DNA of 64,000 bases, taken from positions 2,997,448 to 3,061,447 of the forward strand of contig NC_072453.1 of assembly GCF_027596085.1 (NCBI RefSeq). The letters run 5' to 3'. The DNA comes from Anoplopoma fimbria. Lineage: Eukaryota > Chordata > Actinopteri > Perciformes > Anoplopomatidae. The notes beneath the pieces are model-generated. The model did no database searches. It was not told the origin of the DNA and worked only from the letters and a program-made list of their open reading frames with translations. Shown in pieces: positions 32,967 to 43,990 of this stretch. Each line of letters opens with the position of its first letter. Positions within the stretch are counted from its first letter, which is position 1. The translations under genes and the position numbers were made by a program.

Positions 32967-33028
<62 letters not shown>
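32938..33028. repeat. (AC)n microsatellite
   Basis: AC repeat with a few early interruptions (CCC, AAA, CGC), perfect after about 32973. A short GT array follows at 33217-33231. Confidence 0.96.
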
Positions 33029-33030
<2 letters not shown>

Positions 33031-33765
33031 CCCTCCCCTCCCAGTACCACATTGCCTTAGGTGGCAGTCGCAGTGGCTGCAGTGCTGAGGGGACCACACA
33101 GGGAGCTGGGTTCAGAGCAGAGCGATAGGGGAAGCACCATGCAGCAGGATGACTGCGTCCTCCCTGGCTGCTGGATGTGATGAGTCAGCAGTGTGTGGTT
33201 CAGAGGGAATATACTTTGTGTGTGTGTGTGTTTGTAGGTTTATGGTGATGGCTCTGAGATCAGCAGACAGTGCTCGGTGGGAGTTGTCAACCCGTGGCGG
33301 CGTGCGGGACATAATTTAACACCACAGAGTGCCGGCTGTGTGCAGGCGCTCTGGACCAACGGCTGTTTTTTAACACTTCTCTTCCTTCAGAAAGTCCCAC
33401 TTGATTTCCACTCAATAAAACATTGTTGATACAACATCAGCGAGCGGAGCCGACCCCACTCTCGCTCCACATTCATGCCTTTAAGACGCGGCTCCTTGGT
33501 GGCTTGTAGTCATTAATCCTTAGTGTTGGAGGTCTGCACGGAGATGGGATTATTCTTACCGCGTGTGCATGCGAGCGCCACAATCTGGCTTTTTAAAAGA
33601 TCTGTGTGTCCGTGTTTACCCAGTGGTAATTGGAGCGCAGGTAGGCACAGAGTGTGCCATTTTGTCATAATCTCCTCCTGGGCAATTCAGCCAAAAACAG
33701 CCCCCCTGAACCCCCAAATAGACCCTGCTTGACCCTGCACCTTGGTTGCAATTACAAAGCCATAC

Positions 33766-33766
<1 letters not shown>
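33029..33766. other. Non-coding, nothing recognised
   Basis: Balanced base composition, no exon signal; includes the short GT run at 33217-33231. Confidence 0.55.

Positions 33767-33848
<82 letters not shown>
33767..33848. repeat. (AC)n microsatellite
   Basis: 82 bases of perfect AC repeat. Confidence 0.97.
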
Positions 33849-33850
<2 letters not shown>

Positions 33851-34072
33851 CCAAAGCTGTCCAAATCCATCCTGTGCTAGACAGATACCAGGACCTCCGT
33901 GGGCGTGCGTTTCCAGAGGAGATGTGACCTTAATTGCTTAAGTCTTAAATTATCTTTAATTGTGCTTCGCTGTGTTGCTTTATGGTAATGGCGGCGGGGG
34001 GGTTCACGTTGAGCTATAGTTACAGCAGGAAACAGGGCAGTGAAAGGCCATGTAGTCACCTCCAGCTGAGTC

Positions 34073-34096
34073 CACACACACACACACACACACACA
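34073..34096. repeat. Short (AC)n microsatellite
   Basis: Twelve AC units. Confidence 0.95.
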
Positions 34097-34618
34097 GACA
34101 ACCTCTCCTGTTGTTACTCATAAAAGTGCGTGCAAAGCTCTCAAACGATTTCTGTTGTATGTGCACGTCAAATGTGCGATCTGTTCTCATCTACTTTTGT
34201 TGAGCTTTATTTGTCTTTTCATTTCGGTATTTTTTATTTTTTTTAAACGGCTTCATGCATGATCTTGACTTTCTGTTGACCAGGTAGACGCAGCCAAGGC
34301 CGCAGAACAGGGAGGATGTTTGCGGTTCCGTATTCGTCCAAGTTCTTTAGCTGTCTGATGGATGATTAGTGGATGGAATTAAGGGCTCTGCAGGCCTGAC
34401 AAGCTTCCCGCTGGAGGACTGCCAGTCAGAACGGAATCCTTTTCCAGTCATTATCTTCTCTTTCACCAGTGCAGATTTTATGGATTTCTACTTAAAAGTC
34501 CATGGCTAGATTGATAACCGTCTGTGTTGAGGTTTCTGTGGTTGGTGTCTTCATGCTTGAATGAAGAGCATGTTATTCTGTTGTTTTTTTCCATTTGGCC
34601 CATTGGAAGCTGAGTATC

Positions 34619-34680
34619 CACTGTTTAATCTCAGGGTTCTGTTATTTGCCACTGTTTAATCTCTGGGTTCTGTTATTCGC
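34619..34680. repeat. 31-bp tandem duplication inside the L2 coding part
   Basis: Units 34619-34649 and 34650-34680 differ at two positions. The second runs straight into the reverse transcriptase frame (LGSVIRS before the YADD motif), so the duplication arose within or at the edge of the LINE copy. Confidence 0.8.
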
Positions 34681-35555
34681 TCGCATGACTTCTCTTGCCA
34701 TTGTTATGCCGATGACACCCAGCTGGTCTTGTCATTTCCCCCCGGTGACACCCAAGTGGAGGCACGCATTGCTGCGTGTTTGGCTGACATCTCGAAGTGG
34801 ATGGCGACACACCACCTGAAGCTCAACCTGGACAAAACCGAGCTACTGTTCCTCCCGGGGAAGGGTTGCCCGCACCGAGACCTGTCACCGTGGTGACGCC
34901 AACTCGGACTGTGAGGAATCTGGGTGTGACCCTGGACGACCAACTGTCGTTCTCAGCAAACATTGCATCGGTCACACGCTCCTGCAGATTCCTCCTCTAC
35001 AACATCAGGAGGATTCGCCCCTTCCTCACTGAGGAGACGGCGCAGGTGCTCATCCAGGCTCTGGTCATCTCCCGCCTGGACTACTGCAACTCACTACTTG
35101 CTGGAGCCCCGGCGTCGGCCATCAGACCTCTGGAGCTTGTCCAGAAAGCTGCAGCTCGTCTGGTGTTCAATCGCCCCAAGTTCTCTCACACAACTTCCCT
35201 TCTCCGTTCTCTACACTGGCTCCCTGTAAGAGCTCGCATCCAGTTTAAGACTCTGGTGCTAGCCTACAGGGCAGTGAAAGGAACAGCTCCTTCCTATCTC
35301 CAGGCCTTGGTCAGGCCCTACACCCCCGCCCGACCACTTCGCTCTGCTGCCTCGGGGCGACTGGTTGTCCCGTCGCTCAGAGGTCCCTGCGGCCGATCCA
35401 CCCGATCCACCCGGTCACAGCTTTTTTCTGTCCTGGCCCCTCAGTGGTGGAATGAACTCCCCACTGACGTCAGGACAGCAGAGTCGCTGCCCATCTTTCG
35501 GCGCAGGCTGAAAACTCACCTCTTCAAGAAGTACTACCCTGAGCCTTCCTCGTAG
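34660..35555 (+). pseudogene. L2 LINE reverse transcriptase, C-terminal part, frameshifted
   Basis: In the first frame SHDFSCHCYADDTQLVLS carries the catalytic YADD (34705-34716), followed by LADISKWMATHHLKLNLDKTE, and stops at TGA 34893-34895. The remainder continues in another frame from about 34880: VRNLGVTLDDQLSFS, then SCRFLLYNIRRIRPFL, LVISRLDYCNSLLAG, LVQKAAARLVFNRP, FKTLVLAYRAVKGTAP and the terminal FRRRLKTHLFKKYYPEPSS with TAG at 35553-35555. One small indel near 34860-34890 accounts for the break. A TAA just upstream in the YADD frame (34657-34659), inside the 31-bp duplication, is a second lesion. Not functional as it stands. Confidence 0.88.
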
Positions 35556-35670
35556 CACTTATTGCATTCGTATTAGTTTGTTGCACTTATTGTATTCATA
35601 TCAGTTCATTGCACTTATTGTATTCGTATCAGTTCGTTGCACTTATTGTATTCGTAGTAATTTGCTTCTG
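35556..35670 (+). repeat. 28-bp tandem units in L2 3' untranslated region
   Basis: Three full units of the CACTTATTGTATTCG type followed by a partial fourth. The same unit is present in two full copies at 8347-8442 and one at 9198-9256. Confidence 0.9.
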
Positions 35671-35959
35671 CACTATACTTTTGCTCTGGTTTATGCTTTT
35701 AGATGCTTGTTTAAGAAAGGAGAAGCACTTATGACTTCTGGTGACTAGTAGTTCTCTTGAATACCTATGTTGAATACACTTATTGTAAGTCGCTTTGGAT
35801 AAAAGCGTCTGCTAAATGACTGTAATGTAATGTAATGTAATCTGTTGCTTGATTATGGCGTGAGTTTACAGTATGGGGTCTCCAGCACTTAATATCAACA
35901 GATTAGGGTTTCCCTCCTTGAGAGAGAATAATGTCAGTGGTTGAATTAAACCATAGTGG

Positions 35960-36560
35960 GTCGAGCAAAAACTGTTTATGACCAATGACTTGGTGCTCAG
36001 TTTAAAACCAGGCGTCAACCTCTAGTTCTAAAATATGAAGCCAATGCAAAAGTGCCTTAAACTTGTATTCTCTCTTATGGCCATCAGAGGGCGGCTCCTC
36101 TGATTGTATAGAAGTCTATGAGAAAATGACATTATTTCTCACTTGATTTATTACCTCAGTTCACATTGTAAACATGAGTTTATGGTCTCAATTGCTATTT
36201 TCAAGTCTTCTTCAATACAGCATGATGTTCATTTTGTTAATTATGATTCCATTTAGTGTCAAATAGACCATAAAGCAGAGTATGCTTTGGGGCCTTGTGT
36301 TGACAGGTCTCTAACATGACGTTGTCCCATCTAGGAGTTGTCTGTGTTTTTGTCTTACAACTTTAATCCTTGTTTTTTCAGTTCATGAATGTCTTTTGCA
36401 ACATTTCGGTCTCTAAAAATACTTTTATTCAGCATTTGGTTGTCCTTAGCTCCACCCTGTTCCTTCTGGTTGCAAAATGGACAACAAGAAAAGATGGCAA
36501 CGGCCAAAAACCAAGTGTTGGCCGAACTTGAGCCTTCAAAGCCGACGTCCGCAGACGAAC
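35960..36560. repeat. Probable dispersed repeat, teleost type
   Basis: AAGCCAATGCAAAAGTGCC, GGCCATCAGAGGGCG and AGTCTATGAGAAAATGAC are, from memory, phrases of a repeat abundant in fish. No other copy lies in the window and limits are approximate. The minus frame at 36355-36729 overlaps it and is not considered a gene. Confidence 0.35.
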
Positions 36561-37800
36561 AGTTGACGTCAAGCTGACTATGTCGATTTCTAATAAACGG
36601 TTGCAACAGGTTAGCAAGGGGTAAGCAAAAAGGAGGCTCATAGTATGAGGCCTCACGTATTAACTTGTAATAGAAAACACACATCTTTGCCATTTGGCTC
36701 AGCTGACCTTTCAGGGTCAAGAATGCCAAGATTATGAAAAAGTGTCATTCCCATTTATATTGTTCATTTAAACAATATATTTTGCCAGCAGTTTGCCAAT
36801 TTGCGCTCCAAAAAGCTGTCTTTTTGCTGCTCCTATTGGGATTCAACACAACCAATGAGATTATTTCTTCCTCCGGAGCAGCGCTGATTCACAGTAAGTA
36901 AACCTGCTTTAAATTAGCTGCTAACATTACAGGGACTGCTGGTAAAGAGAAAGAGTTCAGCCATTGTCTGGGTCACAGAGGCACTGTAACTGCTCTGACC
37001 CTAAACTCGGCGAAGTAGAACATGCATCTGGTGTAATTGACCAAATAAAAAGCATACATTTCAAGTAGCAAATGGAAAGTGATTTGAGCCATGAGTTAGC
37101 TGTTTTAAATCCCCGATGTGAAATCAGTAGTTGTTCCTCACCACTGGAAATCACACAGGTGGGTGTACGACAACAGCAGCTGTCCCACTGACAATCCCTC
37201 CGTGTCAACACGTCAGCGTAACAGCCACCCAGCTCTCCCCGCCTCCCTCCGTCCTTCATCGCGTCTTTTCACTTCAGAGGTCGGGGGACGCCGGGTGACG
37301 ACAGCGGGAGGTCAGAGCTTGACCGCCATTAACCTGTCAGAGGTCAGGGTGTAGGCAGGAGCCCGACGTGTCTTGTGATGTAAACCTGCTTTCATCGTCG
37401 GCTGAGGGAAGGCGGGATGGATGTGTATTGGGTATCCTGGTATAATCAATATTTTAAGGTTATTAAAGGTGCAGTGAATAAATGAATGAGGCTGCACTCT
37501 TGAGACTATGCGTTTTTAGAGTTTTTGCGTCACGTAGCAAAGAACAGCATCTAATAGGAAAAAATGACACTGACAAAAAGAAGTAGAAGAGGCAAGAAAA
37601 AATCAACATATGCAAAACTTATCAAAAAGTGAATGTTTTGGTCATGACCACAACTATTCTATTCTTATCTTTGTAAAATCTTACATAAATAAAATCTGAT
37701 TTCAATTTTTTCTGTTATAAATAAATATGTAAACAATTCCAGAACATTCACAATACAAAAAAGGAAAAACACTTGTAACAAAGAAAAATAGATATAATCA
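36561..37800. other. Non-coding, nothing recognised
   Basis: Unique-looking DNA. 37120-37340 is somewhat richer in CpG. No exon call. Confidence 0.55.
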
Positions 37801-37844
37801 AACAATATACTTTAATGAAATATTTAACAATATACTTTAATGAA

Positions 37845-37898
<54 letters not shown>

Positions 37899-37904
37899 TA
37901 TATG
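37801..37904. repeat. 25-bp tandem pair followed by (TA)n
   Basis: AACAATATACTTTAATGAAA opens both 25-bp units (37801-37825 and 37826-37850). TA repeats fill 37851-37890 and a CACATATATATATG tail follows. Perfect TA tracts of this length can extrude cruciforms. Confidence 0.95.
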
Positions 37905-38799
37905 TTTAGCATATCTGTCACTGTGTGTAACCCCTTTTGCTCACATATAATCTATGAAAATATTCAAATTTCATTCAAACTTTTAAGCAAATATCTGATC
38001 AGATTTCCTCTTAATAAAATAACATCTGCCGTGCAGACAGGGTTATTATGGGGAGCTCCTCTATGTTGTATAGTTCTATGTATGTTTTTTTTTATAAATC
38101 ACAATACTGTATACAGTGTTGGTATTGTGGTGCAGATGTTAATATCCTGATTAATCATCCTGTTTGGAGAGAGTTCAGTCTCTCATGATATGTAAAATAT
38201 CAGTCAGACCTTTTCTACTCTGCCAACACAGCATTAGACTGAAGATACAGCACAATAATACTAAAGATAAAGAAAACTTGGCATTGAAAGCGCTGAGATG
38301 CATTTTAGCTTTATTGAAGTGCATTCGTATTCACTTATAGAATTGTATCTTTTAAAATACAAAACAAAACCACTAAATGAGATTTGTGTTACTGCCCCTT
38401 CAGTAACATTTACAGTGAAGTTTGCCACTTACACTTAAATTACTTTCCCCATAAATTACATTCGACATAAGTGCAGGTATTTACCATTTGTTTTTATAAT
38501 CAGTGATATAACCCTTACTTTGCAGAAGACAGAAAAAAAACTGCCTCTTGTTAAAAGTGTTTATGTTGTATGATTTATTTCATTTGAAGGTGGTGGAAGC
38601 GTTCCAGCAGCACCAGTAAGAAACTCACGACATACCTGGAGGCCACCAGTCTGGGAGCGATCACAGCAGAACCCACGTCAGGGAATATTTGCTGAAATAG
38701 TTTATATTGACAAACACACGGGAGGGAGAGGCACTTAATGCAAAATATAGCACGTTGCCAGGTACATTTCTGTGGCTTTCCAACCTCGCATGTGTACAT
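37905..38799. other. Non-coding, nothing recognised
   Basis: AT-rich unique-looking DNA. Confidence 0.6.
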
Positions 38800-38821
38800 G
38801 CAGTGTGTGCATGTGTGTGCA

Positions 38822-38857
<36 letters not shown>

Positions 38858-38906
38858 GTGTGCATGTGTGTGCATCTGTGTGTGTGTGTGTATGTGTATG
38901 CATGTT
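38800..38906. repeat. Compound GT repeat with duplicated segment
   Basis: CAGTGTGTGCATGTGTGTGC occurs twice (from 38801 and near 38854), each followed by CATCTGTG and a GT run of different length: a tandem duplication of a compound microsatellite. Confidence 0.9.
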
Positions 38907-39044
38907 GACACACTTGTAGCTGGATATTTCACAGGCTTGGCATACTTCCTTGACTTATGTGTGGTCCTTTCTGTAAATATGTCAGTGTTGGAAACTGCTC
39001 GACATGCATGCACGATACACAACTTACTCACATAAACAGCATCC

Positions 39045-39078
39045 GCACACGCACACACACGCACACACACACACACAC

Positions 39079-39139
<61 letters not shown>
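39045..39139. repeat. (AC)n microsatellite with GC interruptions
   Basis: AC array with a few CGC interruptions in its left half and a perfect right half. Confidence 0.96.
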
Positions 39140-39142
<3 letters not shown>

Positions 39143-39543
39143 TAAGGTAGTAATTAAAAGCATTCATCTAGAAAGATGACCATTGCCTGAATCTCCATGG
39201 CAGAGAGAAAAGGAAGAGAGGAGAGTTGACCACCAACATTATGCCTGGAAACAAAAATCCGGATATGCTAATAATTGCGGCAATCACATGGACTTTTTCT
39301 TTTGGAGGGGGGGTATTTTGAGAATTTGAGTGTAAAGAAATACAAATTATGTCTTAATGTGTCCACTGACTAGCACAAAGGTTATATACAAACAAACTGT
39401 ATTGCAAAGAGCCACAAATGTTGAACAACATGAGATCGTTGCACTTGGGGTTGCATGATTGACCAGGACATTCATACGTCTTCTTTAGTTTAGGAGTTGC
39501 CCACTACTGCCAAAAAGTAGTCGACTTGTTATATATACTAGCT

Positions 39544-40130
39544 GTGTCCCAATCCAGCGGCTGCAGCCTTCGGAGGAACCAGCCTTCGCGGTCTACGTCG
39601 GCCGGGTCCTTTGAATACCGCGAAGGCTGGACCGAGCGGTCCCCGAAATGAGACGGTCTGGTCGACGGAGGATTTCCTGGTTGCGTCACCAGCTTTTCGC
39701 GCCCCCACCTTTTTGCCGCTCCCATCTCCTAGCAACCAGCTGCGGTTGTCATAAAAGAGGTAAAGCTAAGTTAAAATATTAAAATGGACGAGCTGCTATA
39801 AATAGCGCAGCGGCTCTCGGTAGCGTCAGCTGGTTAGTTAATAGTGTCACGTAAATTAACCGATCACTTGAACATAAGTGTGATCTGATCAGGTCCATTG
39901 CTTTTAGTTTTAACACTTGTATCTTTAGATATTCACGTGAGTTAAAACCCAATAATTACATTTAAATGTGAATTATCCCGTTGTTGGTCCACTAGTCGGC
40001 ATGTCATTGAATAAAAAATAATAATTCACGCAATGAATCTTGGGATATGTTGGGTCGTGAAGGATCCATCAGTTGTATCCTCCGAATCTGCATTTGTCGG
40101 CAGCATTAGAAGGAGTCTTCGAAATGGGAC
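39544..40130. mobile_element. Probable non-autonomous DNA transposon
   Basis: Left end TGTCCCAATCCAGCGG and, on the other strand, right end GTCCCATTTCGAAGA are weakly alike, and CTTCGGAGG-type words occur inverted near both ends. No clear target duplication was found. From memory this pair of ends marks a frequent teleost element. An internal CTATAAATAG lies at about 39797. No coding sequence of note. Confidence 0.4.
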
Positions 40131-41103
40131 GGAAGGCTTTGACACTGCTTTAATACCGCACAATACATTTTGAACATTAAACGCTTCATTTTCATGCATT
40201 CTGGTGAATTTTTTCTGCACCGATTTATGGTTGAAATATTCTTATCGATGTTAAACACAGAACGCAGCTTCTGGCTCATGTGATTAGCAGCACATTATCT
40301 GTGTCACACACTCAGATGCTTTCTCCACCCGTTTTTTTTCTCATGACTTTTATTCACTCTTGTTCTGGTGCATCCTGTTGCAAAAATGCTGGGAAATCGG
40401 TCCATGTTTCATGAGTCCAGTAATGGCAAGAAGCAGCACAGTGATTGCTTGAAAGTGAAAGTACTTCCAATACACTTCTGATTACGATCCCCACCCTTAC
40501 CCAGAGGTCAGAAATCATCTGTTGCTGGGAATATAATTAGTAATTAAACCACAATTTTGATGGTTGAGGTTGACTTTCATTCGGCTGTAAATCATTTATA
40601 TTGATCAAACATACTGTGTCTTTATCTGCTCCTGTTTTACAAGCATGGACACATATCATATATTTAACTCCATGTTTTCCTTTGGGGAGTAAACCATTTT
40701 TTTTCAGTTCATTTGAATTTATTAGAATCAACTGAATGGAAATCTTTTTTCTTTTTATTTCCCTCCTCTTTTTGGTGGGGGGAGTTTTATGGCTAGAAAA
40801 ACAGAATTTGTGGTTTCGCCGGTCGAGGTTTGATGCAAACGGCTTTGGAACCTTTTATGCAACCTGGCGTCCAGGAGACTAAAGACAATATTTTGCTTTC
40901 CACCCTTTTGAGCCTTTTAGCCTCTGCTAGAGGAAAAGGAGAGAGGGGCTGAAAAATAAAAAAAAAAAAAAAAAAAAAAACTTGCGGAGAAAAATAAAAA
41001 AAAAAGGTCTCTCCAAGGTCAAATGTCCTGAGTGGGATGGCTGCCAGATCTGCTCCATAACCACTTTGCTCACACACAGTTATATGCAGAACACACACAG
41101 TTA

Positions 41104-41104
<1 letters not shown>
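40131..41104. other. Non-coding; A-rich tract at 40949-41006
   Basis: Two A runs (22 and 10 bases) separated by CTTGCGGAG. No poly(A) signal at a suitable distance upstream. Nothing else recognised. Confidence 0.6.

Positions 41105-41195
<91 letters not shown>
41105..41195. repeat. (AC)n microsatellite
   Basis: 91 bases of perfect AC repeat. Confidence 0.97.
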
Positions 41196-41199
<4 letters not shown>

Positions 41200-41436
41200 G
41201 AGCAGATAGGACATGCTGCAGACACACGCGCAGTTACAACCTTTACATGTCATGTGGAAATAAAAAATATCTGGAAATCTACGACACAAAAGGAAAAAAA
41301 AGTGTGTTTTATATATTTTTTTATGTATGTTCCTTAAATGGTTAAAAATATAAATGTGTTTAGACACAATTTAAAACCCCTCAAAGGTTTATTGTAAATG
41401 CAGAGAGATTATCAGATAAATGTAGTGTAAATATTG

Positions 41437-41462
41437 TGTGTGTGTGTGTGAGAGAGAGAGAG
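41437..41462. repeat. Compound (GT)n(GA)n
   Basis: A short GT run passes directly into GA repeats. Confidence 0.9.
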
Positions 41463-41929
41463 GGCAAACAAATGGGAGTTTCCTCATCACAATCCTGTCT
41501 TTGTATGAATGCGAGCATGTTTTGCTTCCACTGTGCTTTACGCTCATTGAGTCCAATCTGTGATTAGCCATGACGTCATGCACACACACACCCCGCATGC
41601 ACGCACACTAGTGCACGCGTGCGCAGCCCATAGCCTCCTGTGTGCAATTAGGATGCAGTGTGTGGTAGTTCGATGTATAATCCGTCGCTGGAGATCACGG
41701 GCCTGATTAGTTGCGGAGGTCACACAGAGGAGCTGCTACAGACGGGGTGACGAGGCGGTGTGCAGAACAGGACGCACGCTGGTGGTCCTGTGTCGACTCA
41801 GCCTCTGGACTAGAAATGTTATAGGGTTGTGTAAAGCGCTTGCTTTGCTCCACCACGAGGCAGATGTTCAGAGAAATCTAACTTGATGCCTCACTGACGG
41901 TGTTCTTAGGTATTTGTTTGTATCGTCAA
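41463..41929. other. Non-coding, nothing recognised
   Basis: Balanced composition, possibly conserved around 41640-41760; no exon signal. Confidence 0.4.
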
Positions 41930-42444
41930 TTAAAGGAGACATATCATGCATATTCAAGCTTGTATTTTGGAATTCTACTTAAACATATTTACATGCTTTA
42001 ATGTTCAAAAAACACTTTATTTTTCTCATACTGTCTGTCAGAATATATCTGTATTAGCCCTCTGTCAAAAACGCTCCGTTTCAGCGCCTGTCTCTTTACG
42101 CCCCCACCCCTAAAAAGCCCAGTCTGCTCTGATTGGTCAGCGTTTCCCGTCTTCGGCATCTGCTTTGTGGCCGTCTTCACAGCGTCACTGCAGCCGGGGA
42201 CTCACTGTGTGCATCAACTACATGGTGTTAAGCTGCACTTCTACTAGTGACTGCATAGTTGTGACATCATAACCTTACTGAAGTCCTTAAAGCACAGTTT
42301 TAGAATATGGGATATGTGCATTTCTCCATGGATTGAGCGTTTTGATAAGTAAAGCAACATATGTTATTCATATAGCACCTTAGAGCTGCTTTATAATCAG
42401 AAAAATAAGTGTAAATCACACTTTCTACAATATGTGACCTTTAA
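41930..42444. mobile_element. TTAA-flanked non-autonomous transposon (piggyBac-like)
   Basis: TTAA stands at both borders (41930-41933 and 42441-42444). The ends are inverted: AGGAGACATATCATG on the left and, complemented, AGGTCACATATTGT on the right. TTAA target sites are typical of piggyBac-type elements. The interior (507 bp) contains AGCCCAGTCTGCTCTGATTG, a phrase I remember as frequent in fish, and no transposase. Confidence 0.65.
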
Positions 42445-42751
42445 GAGAAATCTAAAGGGCTGCTGCACTGGGTCAAAAAGGCATTCTGTAATTTAGGTAT
42501 TTGTTTCTATAGTTTCTTGAGAATTATTACTGATTTGATCTCAATGGAAGGCTGGCAGGTTAGTGGCAGGAATGTCAAGTCAGTAACACACAGACGTGTG
42601 GTGCATTGTAAGCTTTTCTGCAATTGGTAAACTTTTTATCGTCTTTGTAATTCATTGACTTGAAATTCTGTCACTGCTTGATTGCTGAATAGCTCTTGAT
42701 TGTCACCACAAAGGAGCAGATGAAAATAAATAATGTTGACAGAGATGTTTT

Positions 42752-42799
42752 AATAAATATTAAGATACTCTGTTTGGAAAAAAAAAAAAAAAAAAAAAA
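42752..42799 (+). other. Poly(A) signal followed by an A22 tract
   Basis: AATAAA at 42752-42757, then 20 bases, then about 22 A residues (42778-42799). This arrangement suggests the 3' end of a retroposed transcript on the plus strand whose body would be the 300 bases between the TTAA element and the tract. No reading frame or flanking duplication was found, so an A-rich accident is possible. Confidence 0.35.
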
Positions 42800-43030
42800 T
42801 CCGAATTCACCTGACCAGATGATACAGGATCAAAACGCTGTTCTGAGATCAGATCTTCTACATATTTACGGTATGTCCCAGCAATTTATTGAACAGTCTA
42901 TGGTATTAGCCATTGAATTGCTTTATATATTTATAAATGTGTTTACGTCATTGTTTTAAACCCATGTATTTAATCACAGGTAAGTAGACTGCACAAACTT
43001 CGAGAAATATTTTATCTCTGTATCTGGAGA

Positions 43031-43175
43031 TCATTGTCTTCTGTCACGACGAGGCTCAGGAGCCTCCAGGTTCAGGCCTCCGTCGGACCGCAGCAACACG
43101 GTGTGAAGTTTTCTCAGGCTGCCGCTGCTCCTGCTGATGGAGAGCTCTGTAAGATGACCCAGGAACCAGCTGGAT
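43031..43175 (-). other. Candidate terminal coding exon
   Basis: Minus strand: CACCTCATCTATTTACAG is a good splice acceptor ending at 43176. The following frame gives about 48 residues: SSWFLGHLTELSISRSSG, then SLRKLHTVLLRSDGG, then LNLEAPEPRRDRRQ, and stops at TGA 43033-43031. Codons are coding-like (CTG, AGC, GTG, GAG, AAC). AATAAA on the same strand lies near 42890-42885, about 140 bases after the stop. A second frame is also open for about 40 codons, and the sequence is not recognised, so this stays a candidate. Confidence 0.25.
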
Positions 43176-43853
43176 CTGTAAATAGATGAGGTGTGCATGC
43201 ATATGTGCGTGTGTGTGTGTGGCGGGTTTTGCAAGTGTGTTTTGATCCATGACTTCATAATTACCAGCCCCTCTCGGGGGAGCATCAGAGTGCTGCTGGT
43301 GACCTAAGCAGTGACCTCATCAGTGACATCACGGCCGATGAGGCTCCGCTTCAGCTCGGAGGGCAAAACAGGAAGCTATGATTGAGTACATGCGGGAGCA
43401 CATACGAGTGTGTGTGCGCAGCTCCCGTGTGTGTGGGCTTGTGTCTGTATTCATATGCGTGTGTATGCATATTGGAACAGTTGGTCGGGTCGTGCCATAT
43501 GCTTCTGCCGGTCACTGCTGCACCTTTTTTGTCAATTTACTTTGACAGATTGCTTTCACATGACAAAGTTTTTATTTATTTTTTTATTTACAATTTTTTA
43601 GCTGCACAGGTGCCAATCACGATTGGCTGCTCAAAGGCTCAGGCCGTCGGGAACACCCACAGAAGGTGTGAGGAACTGCGAGGTGACTGCTGTGATGCTT
43701 TTAAATGCAAGGAGCACAACTTTCCTGCAACCACTGTCTCCGAAAAGTATCATACCTATACGAACAAAACTGCATTCTCATTAATGTTTAGAGGACAACA
43801 TATTTTCTCCCGTAATTTTTTAAAACATGATTAAGGTTGTAAAATGAAAGAAA

Positions 43854-43990
43854 AACTACTTGGTTCGGTTTGCCAAAAGATCAAGGTTTGGGTTGAAATT
43901 GGTATGTTTGTATGCAAGTTAAGCATGTTGCATACATGAACAGTGGTCTCCTACAGTCCCATGTGTGTCCCCTTCCCAACAAAGACTCCC
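43854..43990 (+). repeat. Dispersed repeat family A, copy 3 (partial)
   Basis: AACTACTTGGTTCGG and AAAGATCAAGGTTTGGGTTG match copy 1 around 4437-4480. The second module is not clearly present. Confidence 0.5.

Larger units (their letters stand above)
34619..35842 (+). mobile_element. L2-clade LINE, 3' half (copy 1)
   Basis: The longest L2 copy here: end of the reverse transcriptase palm, C-terminal region, 3' untranslated part and TGTAA tail at 35821-35842. A full L2 is several kilobases, so this is a 5' truncation, the usual outcome of target-primed reverse transcription. High similarity to copy 2 suggests the family was active recently. Nine extra in-frame bases (GATCCACCC duplicated near 35393-35410) distinguish it from copy 2. 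Confidence 0.9.

Noticed and set aside
34797..34880. Start of the 252-codon frame as the N-terminus of a protein
   Set aside because: The YADD frame upstream is the true reading; these first codons are out of frame and begin at GTG.
37851..37890. TATA promoter
   Set aside because: A simple TA microsatellite.
40949..41006. Poly(A) tail of a retrocopy
   Set aside because: No AATAAA at a proper distance upstream; the run is interrupted and lies in purine-rich DNA.
42976..42988. Perfect splice donor CACAGGTAAGTAG on the plus strand
   Set aside because: All nearby upstream frames contain stops and no acceptor partner was seen; such matches occur by chance in 64 kb.
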